Source: Bacteroidaceae bacterium (lineage in GTDB: Bacteria; Bacteroidota; Bacteroidia; Bacteroidales; Bacteroidaceae). From it: a DNA stretch of 50,467 nucleotides. The position numbers were made by a program, and so were the translations under genes. Shown piece after piece: positions 16,454-24,184 of the stretch (positions are counted from its first letter, which is position 1; every line of letters starts with the position of its first letter). The stretch spans positions 1 to 50,467 of the forward strand of contig JAGCDE010000054.1 in the NCBI GenBank assembly GCA_017651315.1. The letters are read 5' to 3'. The notes under the pieces are model-generated. The model was not told the DNA's origin, made no database searches, and was given only the letters and a program-made list of their open reading frames with translations.

Positions 16454-16491
16454 AAAAGGTTCGGGTGGGAGAGTTCCCGTCCGAACCTTTT
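16454..16491 (+). terminator. Rho-independent terminator after GH3
   Basis: Perfect 11-base arms AAAAGGTTCGG (16454-16464) and CCGAACCTTTT (16481-16491), followed by further T residues, 15 bases after the GH3 stop codon. Confidence 0.85.
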
Positions 16492-16494
16492 TTG

Positions 16495-16502
16495 TACCTT
16501 TG
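16495..16502 (+). promoter_or_regulatory. -7 box (TACCTTTG) directly before DUF4491 gene
   Basis: Exact TAnnTTTG match whose last base is only 5 bases from the ATG at 16508, so transcription would start at or next to the start codon (a leaderless message). Confidence 0.5.
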
Positions 16503-16507
16503 CGGCC

Positions 16508-16843
16508 ATGAATTTTAGTGGTATCATAGTAGGCGCGGCGGTGTTCCTGAGCATAGGGTTATGCCATCCCGCCGTCATTAAGATGGAGTATCATTGGGGT
16601 AAGCGTAGCTGGTGGATATGGCTGGTCGTGGGCATAGTCTGTTGCATAATGTCGATTATCGTCAGGAACCAGACAGTATCGACCATAATCGGCGGTTTCG
16701 CATTCTCATGCTTTTGGGGTATAGGCGAGATGTACAAGCAGGAGAAACGGGTCCTCAAAGGCTGGTTCCCCGAGAATCCGGCCCGCCATGAATATTACGA
16801 GTCCGTCAGGAAAAACACGGGTAAGGACCTGACAGACCGGTGA
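16508..16843 (+). CDS. DUF4491 small membrane protein
   Basis: A 111-residue protein with three or so predicted membrane segments: residues 4-24 (GIIVGAAVFLSIGLCHPAVI), 34-52 (WIWLVVGIVCCIMSIIV) and 58-75 (VSTIIGGFAFSCFWGIGE). The layout and the 'KRVxKGWFPENPxR' tail fit the DUF4491 family, which has no known function. It is a single gene between a terminator and the convergent oxidoreductase. Its promoter appears to abut the start codon. Confidence 0.85.
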   Translation: MNFSGIIVGAAVFLSIGLCHPAVIKMEYHWGKRSWWIWLVVGIVCCIMSIIVRNQTVSTIIGGFAFSCFWGIGEMYKQEKRVLKGWFPENPARHEYYESVRKNTGKDLTDR

Positions 16844-16886
16844 CAACCGTCACAGCCTCCGTTAACCAAATAATCAGAACAGATTC

Positions 16887-17855
16887 TCAGTCCATAGGAT
16901 AGACCACTCCCCATTTCCGCCGCAGGGAGTCCATCACCTTCATTATGTCCAAGGTCTCCTGATGAGGCATGTAGGGCGATTCCAGCAACCCCTTCTGCAT
17001 AGCATCCCTGCAGGCCAGCACCTGATATTCATAACCGGTAATCTGTGTGGCAGGCTTTTCAATGACCGTTGCAGGCTTGTAGTCGTTATATACCGTGATG
17101 CGCTCCGGGCAATTGATGTTGTCCACGATCAGATAACCTTCGGTGCCGCATATCTGACCCAGACGGCCGCAGAGACAGAGGGCGCTGGACTGGATATTGG
17201 CCATTCGGCCGTCGCTGTATGACCAGCTTATGGAGTTGTGCATGTCCATGCCGGTATCGCTCTTTATGCAGCTTGACACCTCATCCTTCACATCGGCTCC
17301 GAAATACATGCGACAGAAATTGATGCTATATACCCCAAGGTCCAGAAGGGCCCCTCCGCACAGGTCGGGGCGGAGGATTCGCTCCTTGAACTCCATCATA
17401 TAGCACAGGCTGGCGTTCAGAAGGCGCGGTTTTCCTATTGCCCCGCCGTCAAGCAGCTCCTTGACTTTCAGGGAGAGGGGCATGTAGCGTGTCCAGATGG
17501 CTTCGGTTATGAATATGCCTTTCCTGTGGGCCAGGTTGAGCAGTTCATCGGCCTCACGTGCATTGGCTGTGAAAGCCTTCTCGCACAGCACCGGCTTGCC
17601 TGCATTGATGGCTAATGAGGCGTGCTCAAAATGGTGGGAGTGTGGGGTGGCTACATATACCAGGTCCACATCGGGATCCTCGACCATCTCCTTGTAGGAG
17701 CCATACGCTTTCCGGAAGCCCCAGTGCTTTGCAAACTCCTGTGCGCGTCCCAGGTCACGTGCAGCTATAGCATACTTCATTGAACAGTCCAGGCCGGTAA
17801 GTGTCTCGGCCATCTTGTCGGCAATCCAGCCGGCTCCTATAATTCCTACATTCAT
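16887..17855 (-). CDS. Gfo/Idh/MocA family NAD(P)-dependent oxidoreductase
   Basis: A 322-residue two-domain oxidoreductase. The N-terminal Rossmann fold has GIIGAGWIADKMAETL (residues 4-19), the VYVATPHSHHFEHA strand and the CEKAFTANAREADELL motif with the family's Glu-Lys-[Pro/Ala]. The C-terminal alpha/beta domain carries GGALLDLGVYSINFC. Such enzymes oxidise or reduce sugars, inositols or trans-dihydrodiols. The esterase gene lies 32 bases upstream on the same strand, suggesting a two-gene transcript that could act on a sugar released from plant polysaccharide. Substrate unknown. Confidence 0.9.
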   Translation of the reverse strand: MNVGIIGAGWIADKMAETLTGLDCSMKYAIAARDLGRAQEFAKHWGFRKAYGSYKEMVEDPDVDLVYVATPHSHHFEHASLAINAGKPVLCEKAFTANAREADELLNLAHRKGIFITEAIWTRYMPLSLKVKELLDGGAIGKPRLLNASLCYMMEFKERILRPDLCGGALLDLGVYSINFCRMYFGADVKDEVSSCIKSDTGMDMHNSISWSYSDGRMANIQSSALCLCGRLGQICGTEGYLIVDNINCPERITVYNDYKPATVIEKPATQITGYEYQVLACRDAMQKGLLESPYMPHQETLDIMKVMDSLRRKWGVVYPMD

Positions 17856-17887
17856 GACAAGTCAGTATAATTAAGGTTAATAATCTG

Positions 17888-18868
17888 TTATCTTCTTCTT
17901 TTACGTGCGCCGTACATCTCCAGCATTGACATGTTCGTCCAACGGGTGGGGATGAGGTCCGAATCGGTCATGGTGGCATCGAGAGTGGTGACGCGGCCCG
18001 ATAGCGTAAGGTCGGCAAATGTGCAGAACAGGTCGATAGACCCCGGCAGCCAGTTGGCCACCTCATGTCCTATGCCGTCAAACCTGATGAACCAGTGCGG
18101 AATATCCTGCCGGTTCAGGGCCTTGTCCATCTTCTTGCCCCCATGTATCTTCCCCATGAACGGCAGCCCGAAACTCCTGTATGACACAATCTTGTCCTTC
18201 ATTCCATGCATCAGCATCGTTGGAGCCGGGTCTGTGGCGTATTTGAGCTCCCTGTCCCGGCACATCACTCCGCCGGAGTAGGGGACCACTGCCGCCGGTT
18301 TCCATCCTTCAGGCAGAGCCGACGCCTCTTCCAGGGAGTTAGCCCTGCAATAATCCAGCTGAAGCACTGTGATGGCTCCGGCCGAACTGCCGGTGAGTAT
18401 CAGTCTGGAGGGATCTATGTCCAGCATTCCGGAATTGGCGCACACCCATGATACGGCTGCCGCGCAGTCCTCCACAGCTATGTCTATGCAGTACCTGAAC
18501 AGGTCCGGCACCTTTAGCAGTCTCTTGTGGCTTGCCACTACCGCACTGTCTTTCAACCCTAAGCGGTAGTCAATGGATATGACGGTGAACCCTCTCTCCA
18601 CAAGTGCCTGTGCACTCTCTTTCATAAGGCGGCTGTTACGCTCCCCGATGGCGAAACCTCCGCCGAAGAGTGTCATGACCGCAGCCTTGTCGGCTCTTGG
18701 CGCTGACGGCCTATATACATCTAAGAAGAGTGCGGAGTCACGCCGGATGTATTCATACGTCTCGCACTCCGTCCAGCCCCGCTCCTGTGCCGTTACCTCT
18801 GCAGACAGCGTCAAGGAGAAAATCAGGGCAAGAACAAGGGCCGGAATATATCTGAAAACTTTTTTCAT
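17888..18868 (-). CDS. Secreted alpha/beta-hydrolase, carboxylesterase type
   Basis: A 326-residue hydrolase with an N-terminal signal (MKKVFRYIPALVLALIFSLT) and the esterase/lipase fold: oxyanion region MTLFGGGFAIG (the HGG position reads FGG), nucleophile S162 in LTGSSAGAI, an Asp in LMHGMKDKIV and a His in GIGHEVA. The charge-relay set is therefore complete. Such enzymes in xylan-related settings often remove acetyl or feruloyl groups, but family assignment to a named carbohydrate-esterase group is not possible by eye. Cotranscribed with the oxidoreductase downstream. Confidence 0.82.
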   Translation of the reverse strand: MKKVFRYIPALVLALIFSLTLSAEVTAQERGWTECETYEYIRRDSALFLDVYRPSAPRADKAAVMTLFGGGFAIGERNSRLMKESAQALVERGFTVISIDYRLGLKDSAVVASHKRLLKVPDLFRYCIDIAVEDCAAAVSWVCANSGMLDIDPSRLILTGSSAGAITVLQLDYCRANSLEEASALPEGWKPAAVVPYSGGVMCRDRELKYATDPAPTMLMHGMKDKIVSYRSFGLPFMGKIHGGKKMDKALNRQDIPHWFIRFDGIGHEVANWLPGSIDLFCTFADLTLSGRVTTLDATMTDSDLIPTRWTNMSMLEMYGARKRRR

Positions 18869-18912
18869 TAAATAAGAATATGGTTAGCAGACGTAAAGAT
18901 ACGGGAAAATGC

Positions 18913-18920
18913 TATTTTTG
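18913..18920 (+). promoter_or_regulatory. -7 box (TATTTTTG) for the S46 peptidase-sirtuin operon
   Basis: Exact TAnnTTTG match, 23 bases before the peptidase start codon. In the same short divergent region the minus strand has TATCTTTA, one base off consensus, which could serve the esterase gene. Confidence 0.5.
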
Positions 18921-18943
18921 CAGCATCGGAAAATATAAAAATT

Positions 18944-20926
18944 ATGAAGAAGGTGATTATTATGCTGGTCCTGGCACTGGCTGTTAACGGCGTCAAGGCC
19001 GACGAGGGCATGTGGATGCTTTCCACACTCAAGAAAATGAACCAGGCGGATATGAAGAAGCTTGGTCTGAAGATCAAGGTATCGGACATCTATAACGAGA
19101 AGAAACCGTCCATCAAGGATGCCGTGGTGCATTTCGGCGGGGGCTGCACGGCCGAGATCATATCGGACCGGGGCCTGCTGGTGACTAACCATCACTGCGG
19201 TTACTCCAGCATCCAGGGGCTCTCCACACCGGAGCACAACTATCTTGAGGACGGCTACTGGGCCATGAACCAGACAGAGGAGATACCTGTCCCCGGACTC
19301 ACCGTCACGTTCCTCCAGAGCATGACCGACATCACTGGAATGAAACAGGACAAGGTCGAGGCCCTTCTTGACAAAATCAGGGAGGAGAACCCCGGATGCC
19401 AGGTGCAGGTCACGGGATTCTACAATGACAACCAGCAGTATATTATCGTAAACAAGGTATATAGCGACGTAAGGTTTGTGGGAGCGCCGCCCGCATCGGC
19501 CGGAAAGTTCGGCGGCGAGACCGACAACTGGATGTGGCCGCGACATACGTGCGATTTCTCCATGTTCCGTGTCTATACCGCCCCTGACGGCAGCCCGGCC
19601 GACTACAGCGCGGATAATGTGCCGTTGCGTCCCAAGCAGTTCCTGAGCATCTCCCTCAAGGGGATGGAGGAGGGCGATTTCGCCATGATAATGGGCTATC
19701 CCGGCCGGACGCAGCGTTTCCAGACAGCCGCCCAGTTGGAGCAGATGATGGAGGTGCAGGATGTGCGCATAGCCGCCCGCACCGTGCGCCAGGACGTGAT
19801 GTGGCAGGGGATGCGTTCCAATGACACCATCGGCCTCCAGTATGCCAACAAGTACGCTTCATCGGCCAACGGCTGGAAGAAATGGCAGGGTATGCGCGAA
19901 TGTTTCGAGGACCTTGACGTGATTGGCCGCCAGCGTCAGAAGGAGGCCGATTTCATGGAGTGGGTGAACGCCAAGCCCAAACGCGCCGCCAAGTACGGCA
20001 ATCCCATAGAGGTTATCGAGAGCTCTGTCCGCGCCAATACCGAGTACAATCTCCGCAATGCCGTCTATAGCGAGAGCTTAGGCAACATTGAGCTTCTCAG
20101 GCTGGCCCAGATGGGCAGTTCCGACCGCGAGGTGTTCTACCGCAACTACAGCCCCTCCTTGGACCGTGACATCTCCAAGGCCATGGTCCGTTTCTACACC
20201 ATGAACGCCAGCCCTAACGACTCCCTGGACCTCACGATGTTAGACATCGACTCCCTGTTCGTATTTAGCGCATTTACCGATTCCACCAGGCTCAGGGGCC
20301 TTGACGCAATGGCTTTAGCCGATGATCCCGCCAACCTTCTCAACCGTCAGCTCAGGGAGGCCCGCAGTCACATAAACGCCTCATATTCATACGATGCCGC
20401 TAACCTGCGCGACTCCGCCTCCACCATCTTCACTGCCGGACTTATGGAGTGGAACAAAAAAGCCAAGTCCTACCCGGACGCCAACTCCACCTGCCGCCTT
20501 ACCTATGGCACCGTCCAGGGCTATACCACCAAGGAGGGCAAGCATTACGATTTCTACACCAACATGAAGGGCGTGATGGACAAGGAGGATCCCACAAACT
20601 ATGAGTTCCGTGTTCCCGCACGTCAGAAGGAGCTGTACCAGAAGCGTGATTTCGGGCAGTATGCAGGTCCTGACGGCGAGGTTCCCACCTGTTTCCTGAC
20701 CAACTTAGATATAACCGGCGGCAATTCCGGCAGTCCTGTCATGGATGCCTATGGAAACCTGATAGGCCTTGCTTTCGACGGCAACTGGGAAGCCATGAGC
20801 GGCGATGTGATTTTCGAGCCTGAGCTGCAGCGCTGCATCTGCGTAGATATACGCTATGTGCTCTGGATGATGGACAAGTTCGGAGGTGCAGGCTATCTGT
20901 TGGACGAGATGAATATTGTAAAATGA
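18944..20926 (+). CDS. dpp7: S46 family dipeptidyl-peptidase, DPP7-like
   Basis: A 660-residue exopeptidase of the S46 family, which removes dipeptides from peptide N-termini in the periplasm of Bacteroidetes. Signal sequence MKKVIIMLVLALAVNGVKA; catalytic His region LLVTNHHCGYSSIQGLSTPE (H83-H84); catalytic Ser S595 in ITGGNSGSPVMDAYG; C-terminal RCICVDIRYVLWMMDKFGG. The residue 18 after the catalytic serine, which separates Gly (DPP7, hydrophobic P1) from Arg (DPP11, acidic P1) enzymes, is Gly613 in FDGNWEAMSGD, so DPP7-type specificity is inferred. It is somewhat shorter than the ~710-residue Porphyromonas enzyme. The stop overlaps the start of the sirtuin gene by 4 bases. Confidence 0.92.
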   Translation: MKKVIIMLVLALAVNGVKADEGMWMLSTLKKMNQADMKKLGLKIKVSDIYNEKKPSIKDAVVHFGGGCTAEIISDRGLLVTNHHCGYSSIQGLSTPEHNYLEDGYWAMNQTEEIPVPGLTVTFLQSMTDITGMKQDKVEALLDKIREENPGCQVQVTGFYNDNQQYIIVNKVYSDVRFVGAPPASAGKFGGETDNWMWPRHTCDFSMFRVYTAPDGSPADYSADNVPLRPKQFLSISLKGMEEGDFAMIMGYPGRTQRFQTAAQLEQMMEVQDVRIAARTVRQDVMWQGMRSNDTIGLQYANKYASSANGWKKWQGMRECFEDLDVIGRQRQKEADFMEWVNAKPKRAAKYGNPIEVIESSVRANTEYNLRNAVYSESLGNIELLRLAQMGSSDREVFYRNYSPSLDRDISKAMVRFYTMNASPNDSLDLTMLDIDSLFVFSAFTDSTRLRGLDAMALADDPANLLNRQLREARSHINASYSYDAANLRDSASTIFTAGLMEWNKKAKSYPDANSTCRLTYGTVQGYTTKEGKHYDFYTNMKGVMDKEDPTNYEFRVPARQKELYQKRDFGQYAGPDGEVPTCFLTNLDITGGNSGSPVMDAYGNLIGLAFDGNWEAMSGDVIFEPELQRCICVDIRYVLWMMDKFGGAGYLLDEMNIVK

Positions 20927-21657
20927 AAAGGATAGTGGTACTGAGCGGCTCCGGCATAAGCGCCGAGAGCGGCATCTCCACATTCCGTGGAGGAAACGGG
21001 TTGTGGGACAACGAGCCGGTTGAGGCTGTAGCCACCATCGAAGGCTGGTACCGCGATCCCGGGCGCGTGCTGAGGTTCTACAATGAACGTCGCGCACAGC
21101 TGTCCACAGTCGCGCCGAACGAGGCGCACCGCATAGTGGCTGAACTCGAGAAAGAGTACGAAGTGTGTGTGGTGACACAGAATGTCGATGACCTGCACGA
21201 ACGTGCCGGAAGCACCCATATAATCCATCTGCACGGTGAACTCACCAAGGTCCGTCCTGAGGACACCTACACCGATATGGACTGGTGGAGCGAGCGGTAT
21301 GTGCAGGACATAGGCTACAAGGCAATCCGTTTAGGTGACAAGGGAGGGCCGCACAACACCCAGCTGCGCCCGCACATAGTATGGTTCGGCGAGCAGGTGC
21401 CCAACCTCCAGAAGGCAGCCGATGAGGTGAGCAGGGCAGACATACTGCTCATTGTAGGAACCTCCATGCAGGTATATCCGGCCGCAGGACTCTATCAGTA
21501 CGCCCCGTCAGGATGCCGCATATTCATGATAGATCCCGATGAGTCAGCCGCCGCCCACGTGAGAGGGGTGGTGCACATAAAGGATGTGGCTACGGCAGGT
21601 ATGCGACGCTTCAGGGAGATTATCGGGAAACAGGAGGATTCTCTTCCTCAAGGGTAA
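20923..21657 (+). CDS. cobB: Sir2-family NAD-dependent protein deacylase without zinc cysteines
   Basis: A 244-residue sirtuin. NAD-binding motifs: SGSGISAESGISTFRGGNGL (usual GAG reads GSG), TQNVDDLHERAG and the catalytic His in HLHGE. The FYNERR segment has the Tyr-x-x-Arg pair found in class III (CobB/SIRT5) enzymes that take succinyl and malonyl groups. Between HLHGE and LRPHIVWFGE the usual four zinc-binding cysteines are absent; the only cysteines in the protein are elsewhere (EVCVV, SGCRI). It is translationally coupled to the S46 peptidase (ATGA overlap) and its end overlaps the convergent PurF-like gene by 38 bases. Confidence 0.88.
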   Translation: MKRIVVLSGSGISAESGISTFRGGNGLWDNEPVEAVATIEGWYRDPGRVLRFYNERRAQLSTVAPNEAHRIVAELEKEYEVCVVTQNVDDLHERAGSTHIIHLHGELTKVRPEDTYTDMDWWSERYVQDIGYKAIRLGDKGGPHNTQLRPHIVWFGEQVPNLQKAADEVSRADILLIVGTSMQVYPAAGLYQYAPSGCRIFMIDPDESAAAHVRGVVHIKDVATAGMRRFREIIGKQEDSLPQG

Positions 21658-23065
21658 AGAACGAGCTGCCGTCAAAACAGTGTGTGCATATCTGCTCCTT
21701 TGGAAGGCCGATGGCATGTACCAGAGTCTCAAGCGAGCTGAACTTGAGTGTGGTAAGCTGTAGCCGGTGAGCTATCTCGGCAACCATCCTGTTGTATTCG
21801 GGGGAACCTGTGGTTGCATATTTCTTTAGGGTCTCCTGGCTTGGATCATCTCCTTCGAAGTCCTTGATAACGCGGCGTGTTATAAGCTCCAGGTCATTCT
21901 TGCTGGCCGAGTAGTTCACGAACGGGCAGCTGAATATCAGCGGCGGGCACGATATCCTCATGTGTGCAGCCTTTACTCCGGACTCATAGAAGTCATGTGA
22001 GTTATCCTTGAGCTGGGTCCCGCGAACGATACTGTCATCGCAGAAGACCAGACGTTTCCCGTTCAGGATATCCTTGTTCGAGATGAGCTTCATCTTGGCC
22101 ACAAGGTTACGGCGGGCCTGGTCAGTGGGCATGAACGAACGGGGCCAGGTCGGGGTGTATTTGGCCACAGCCCTCACATACGGGCACTTGTGCCCCTCGG
22201 CATATCCAACAGCCATGCCTAAGCCGCTGTCAGGGATACCGCAGGCTCCATCCACCTCTACATCGTCCTCGCGGCCCATGACACGGCCGAGCTCGTTCCG
22301 GACATCCTCCGCATTACGTCCCTCATAGCAACTGGTGGGGAATCCGTAATATACCCACAGGAACGAGCATATCTGCATGTTACTGTTGGGCTTGCGCAAC
22401 TCCTCGTAACCGTTCCCGGTTATCCTGACTATCTGTCCGGGGCCGAGATACAGTTTGGTCTCGTATCCTAAGTTGGGGAATGCAGTCGTCTCGGTGGTAA
22501 CGGCCACCGCTCCGTCCTTGCAGCCCAATGTGACAGGTGTGCGTCCCCATGAATCACGGGCCGCTATTATCCCGTCCTCCGTAAGCAGAAGCATGGAGCA
22601 CGAACCCTTTATGGTCCGATAGACATTCTCAATACCATCCACGTAGTCCTTGCCTTTGATTATGAGCAGGGCCACAAGCTCGGTGATGTTTATCTTGCCG
22701 CTGCTGAACTCGCTCAGATGCATGTTCTCGCTGAGCAGATGTTCGCATATCTCCTCCTTGTTGTTGATTTTGGCCACAGTGACCAGTGCAAAACGCCCTA
22801 AATGGCTGTTCATGAGCATCGGCTGCGCATCCGTGTCACTTATCACTCCAATGCCGCTGTTGCCGCTGAAACGGTCCAGCTCGCGTTCAAACTTGCTCCT
22901 GAAATAATCGTTCTCAAGGTTGTGTATGCTCCTGAAGAAGCCATCATTTTGGCTGTATGTTGCCATTCCGGCGCGGCTTGTCCCCAGATGTGACTGATAG
23001 TCAGTTCCGTAAAAAAGGTCGTTTATGCATCTCTCCTTAGAGACAACTCCAAAAAATCCGCCCAT
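21620..23065 (-). CDS. PurF-like amidophosphoribosyltransferase paralog lacking the N-terminal nucleophile cysteine
   Basis: A 481-residue protein with the two-domain layout of glutamine PRPP amidotransferase. The C-terminal part keeps the PRPP-binding loop VFCDDSIVRGTQL and other family segments (GIPDSGLGMAVGYAEG, CSFLWVYYGFPTSCYEG). The N-terminal Ntn-hydrolase-like domain begins MGGFFGVVS, where true PurF has Cys2 (MCGI.G) as glutaminase nucleophile; codon 2 is GGC, so glutaminase activity is not expected. I recall related Cys-less proteins in other Bacteroidetes, so it looks like a stable paralog, not an error. It may use ammonia or act on another PRPP reaction. True purF is not in the window. 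Confidence 0.85.
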   Translation of the reverse strand: MGGFFGVVSKERCINDLFYGTDYQSHLGTSRAGMATYSQNDGFFRSIHNLENDYFRSKFERELDRFSGNSGIGVISDTDAQPMLMNSHLGRFALVTVAKINNKEEICEHLLSENMHLSEFSSGKINITELVALLIIKGKDYVDGIENVYRTIKGSCSMLLLTEDGIIAARDSWGRTPVTLGCKDGAVAVTTETTAFPNLGYETKLYLGPGQIVRITGNGYEELRKPNSNMQICSFLWVYYGFPTSCYEGRNAEDVRNELGRVMGREDDVEVDGACGIPDSGLGMAVGYAEGHKCPYVRAVAKYTPTWPRSFMPTDQARRNLVAKMKLISNKDILNGKRLVFCDDSIVRGTQLKDNSHDFYESGVKAAHMRISCPPLIFSCPFVNYSASKNDLELITRRVIKDFEGDDPSQETLKKYATTGSPEYNRMVAEIAHRLQLTTLKFSSLETLVHAIGLPKEQICTHCFDGSSFFTLEEENPPVSR

Positions 23066-23320
23066 TCGCTATGTTGGTAAATGTGTTGTTCTTTTCGCCC
23101 GCGAAATTACAACAATAATCTGAAATCCGCTATCGGCAGAAAAACCCTTTATCAACAACTTTAGTTAAGATTCTTAAATGACGCTGACAGTTACCCGGGT
23201 ATGCCGATAATGAAAAAAAGCCATCCCATTTTGCTCTTTCAGAAAAGACGCTTACCTTTACATCCAACAAGAAATTATCTGCCATGATATAATCATATAC
23301 CATTATTTCAGATATAAATC

Positions 23321-23351
23321 TTTGTAACTAATATTAATTCTCGTACTTTTA
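23321..23351 (+). promoter_or_regulatory. Promoter of hicAB (TTTG, 19 bp, TACTTTTA)
   Basis: TTTG at 23321-23324, a 19-base spacer, and TACTTTTA (one base off TAnnTTTG) at 23344-23351, ending 10 bases before the hicA start. HicB-type antitoxins bind such promoters and repress their own operon. Confidence 0.5.
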
Positions 23352-23361
23352 CACGCAAATC

Positions 23362-23550
23362 ATGAAATACAGCAAACTCGAAAGAATATTGAAAAAATCC
23401 GGTTGTTACGATACCGGTGAGGTTCATGCAGGACATCCATTATGGATTAATCCTAAGACTGGAGTAAAGTTCTCTGTGAGTCATCATCACTCACAGGAGG
23501 TAGCATCCGGAATCTTGAAAAGTATTTTGAGGGCAGCAGGTATAAAGTAA
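23362..23550 (+). CDS. hicA: HicA-type mRNA interferase toxin
   Basis: A 62-residue protein of the HicA (YcfA) family, a double-stranded-RNA-binding-like fold that cleaves mRNA. MKYSKLERILKKSGCY is the first helix; AGHPLWINPKTGVKFSVSHH carries the histidine at the place of the catalytic His of the family; the ending SGILKSILRAAGIK is the conserved last helix. It is followed after 12 bases by the antitoxin gene. Complete and apparently intact. Confidence 0.85.
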   Translation: MKYSKLERILKKSGCYDTGEVHAGHPLWINPKTGVKFSVSHHHSQEVASGILKSILRAAGIK

Positions 23551-23562
23551 CAGAATTACAAT

Positions 23563-23967
23563 ATGAGAAAGGTATTTGCAATAATCGAAAGAGCAAATGA
23601 CGGTTCATTCAGCATATACAGTGATGCTGATGATTTGGGCTATCTTGTAACCGGGACCGGATTGACAGTCCAGGAGGCAAAAAAATATTTCGAAGGCAGC
23701 TATAGCGACATCAAAAGGTCTTTTGAACAGCATAATGAGCCTTTTGTTGAGGTTGAGATGGTTTACAAGTATGATATGGCTTCATTTCTGTCATATTATG
23801 CCAGTTCATTTACACTGGCAGGCTTGTCACGTATTACCGGAATAAATCAAGGCCAGCTTTCACATTATGTCACAGGCAGAAGCGTTCCTACCCGCAAAAC
23901 CGTCCGGAAGATGGAAAAAGCGATACATGATTTTGCCGATGACCTAAAGTCCGTCCGGTTTATCTAA
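23563..23967 (+). CDS. hicB: HicB-type antitoxin with C-terminal helix-turn-helix
   Basis: A 134-residue partner of HicA. The N-terminal ~60 residues (VFAIIERANDGSFSIYSDAD, then TVQEAKKYFEGSYSDIKRSF) form the partially degraded RNase H-like fold that binds HicA. The C-terminal part (about 85-125: AGLSRITGINQGQLSHYVTG) is an XRE-type helix-turn-helix for autoregulation. Sits beside a tRNA-Ser and copies of the tRNA 3' end, a usual place for acquired modules. Confidence 0.85.
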   Translation: MRKVFAIIERANDGSFSIYSDADDLGYLVTGTGLTVQEAKKYFEGSYSDIKRSFEQHNEPFVEVEMVYKYDMASFLSYYASSFTLAGLSRITGINQGQLSHYVTGRSVPTRKTVRKMEKAIHDFADDLKSVRFI

Positions 23968-23972
23968 AATAA

Positions 23973-24023
23973 GGAGGGATTCCACGAATCCCGCTCTTTC
24001 CGCAAAATAAGGCTGCTCGAAGG
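23973..24023 (+). repeat. Inverted copy 1 of tRNA-Ser 3' end plus terminator arm (51-bp direct repeat A)
   Basis: Fifty-one bases that recur at 24121-24171 with three differences. The part GAATCCCGCTCTTTCCGC and onward to GGCTGC (23986-24016) matches 30 of 31 bases of the minus-strand sequence that ends the real tRNA-Ser and begins its terminator, but here lies on the plus strand. It is therefore a copy of the T-arm, acceptor 3' strand and terminator arm in opposite orientation to the tRNA. Confidence 0.75.
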
Positions 24024-24120
24024 TCTGGTTGAAATTCAGAAAGTTATTATTGGCAGTTATCATTCGGCCCGAAGGGACGAATCGGCCGGAGGCCGCCGTT
24101 TCCGAAGGAAACTAAAAGGA
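24024..24120. other. Spacer between the two tRNA-end repeats
   Basis: Ninety-seven bases with several short G+C-rich palindromes (for example GGCCCGAAGGGAC and CGGCCGGAGGCCG). No reading frame or recognisable RNA. Confidence 0.3.
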
Positions 24121-24171
24121 GGAGGGATTCCCTGAATCCCGCTCTTTCCACAAAATAAGGCTGCTCGAAGG
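24121..24171 (+). repeat. Inverted copy 2 of tRNA-Ser 3' end plus terminator arm (51-bp direct repeat B)
   Basis: Second copy of the 51-base repeat. It directly abuts the terminator of the tRNA, so that 24135-24202 forms one long imperfect palindrome with arms of about 31 bases: tRNA end on one side, its mirrored copy on the other. Confidence 0.75.
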
Positions 24172-24183
24172 CAGCCTTATTTT
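24152..24183 (-). terminator. Terminator of tRNA-Ser, symmetrical
   Basis: Perfect 13-base arms AAAATAAGGCTGC (24152-24164) and GCAGCCTTATTTT (24171-24183) with a 6-base loop. A/T flanks on both sides let it work in both directions; it directly follows the tRNA 3' end. Confidence 0.85.
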
Positions 24184-24184
24184 G

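Noticed and set aside
18884-19546. 220-codon frame antisense to the S46 peptidase
   Set aside because: Lies opposite the catalytic His region of a well supported gene; no recognisable features.
23973-24171. Possible CRISPR array from the repeated 51-base element
   Set aside because: Only two copies with a 97-base spacer, and the repeat is a copy of a tRNA end; no cas genes.
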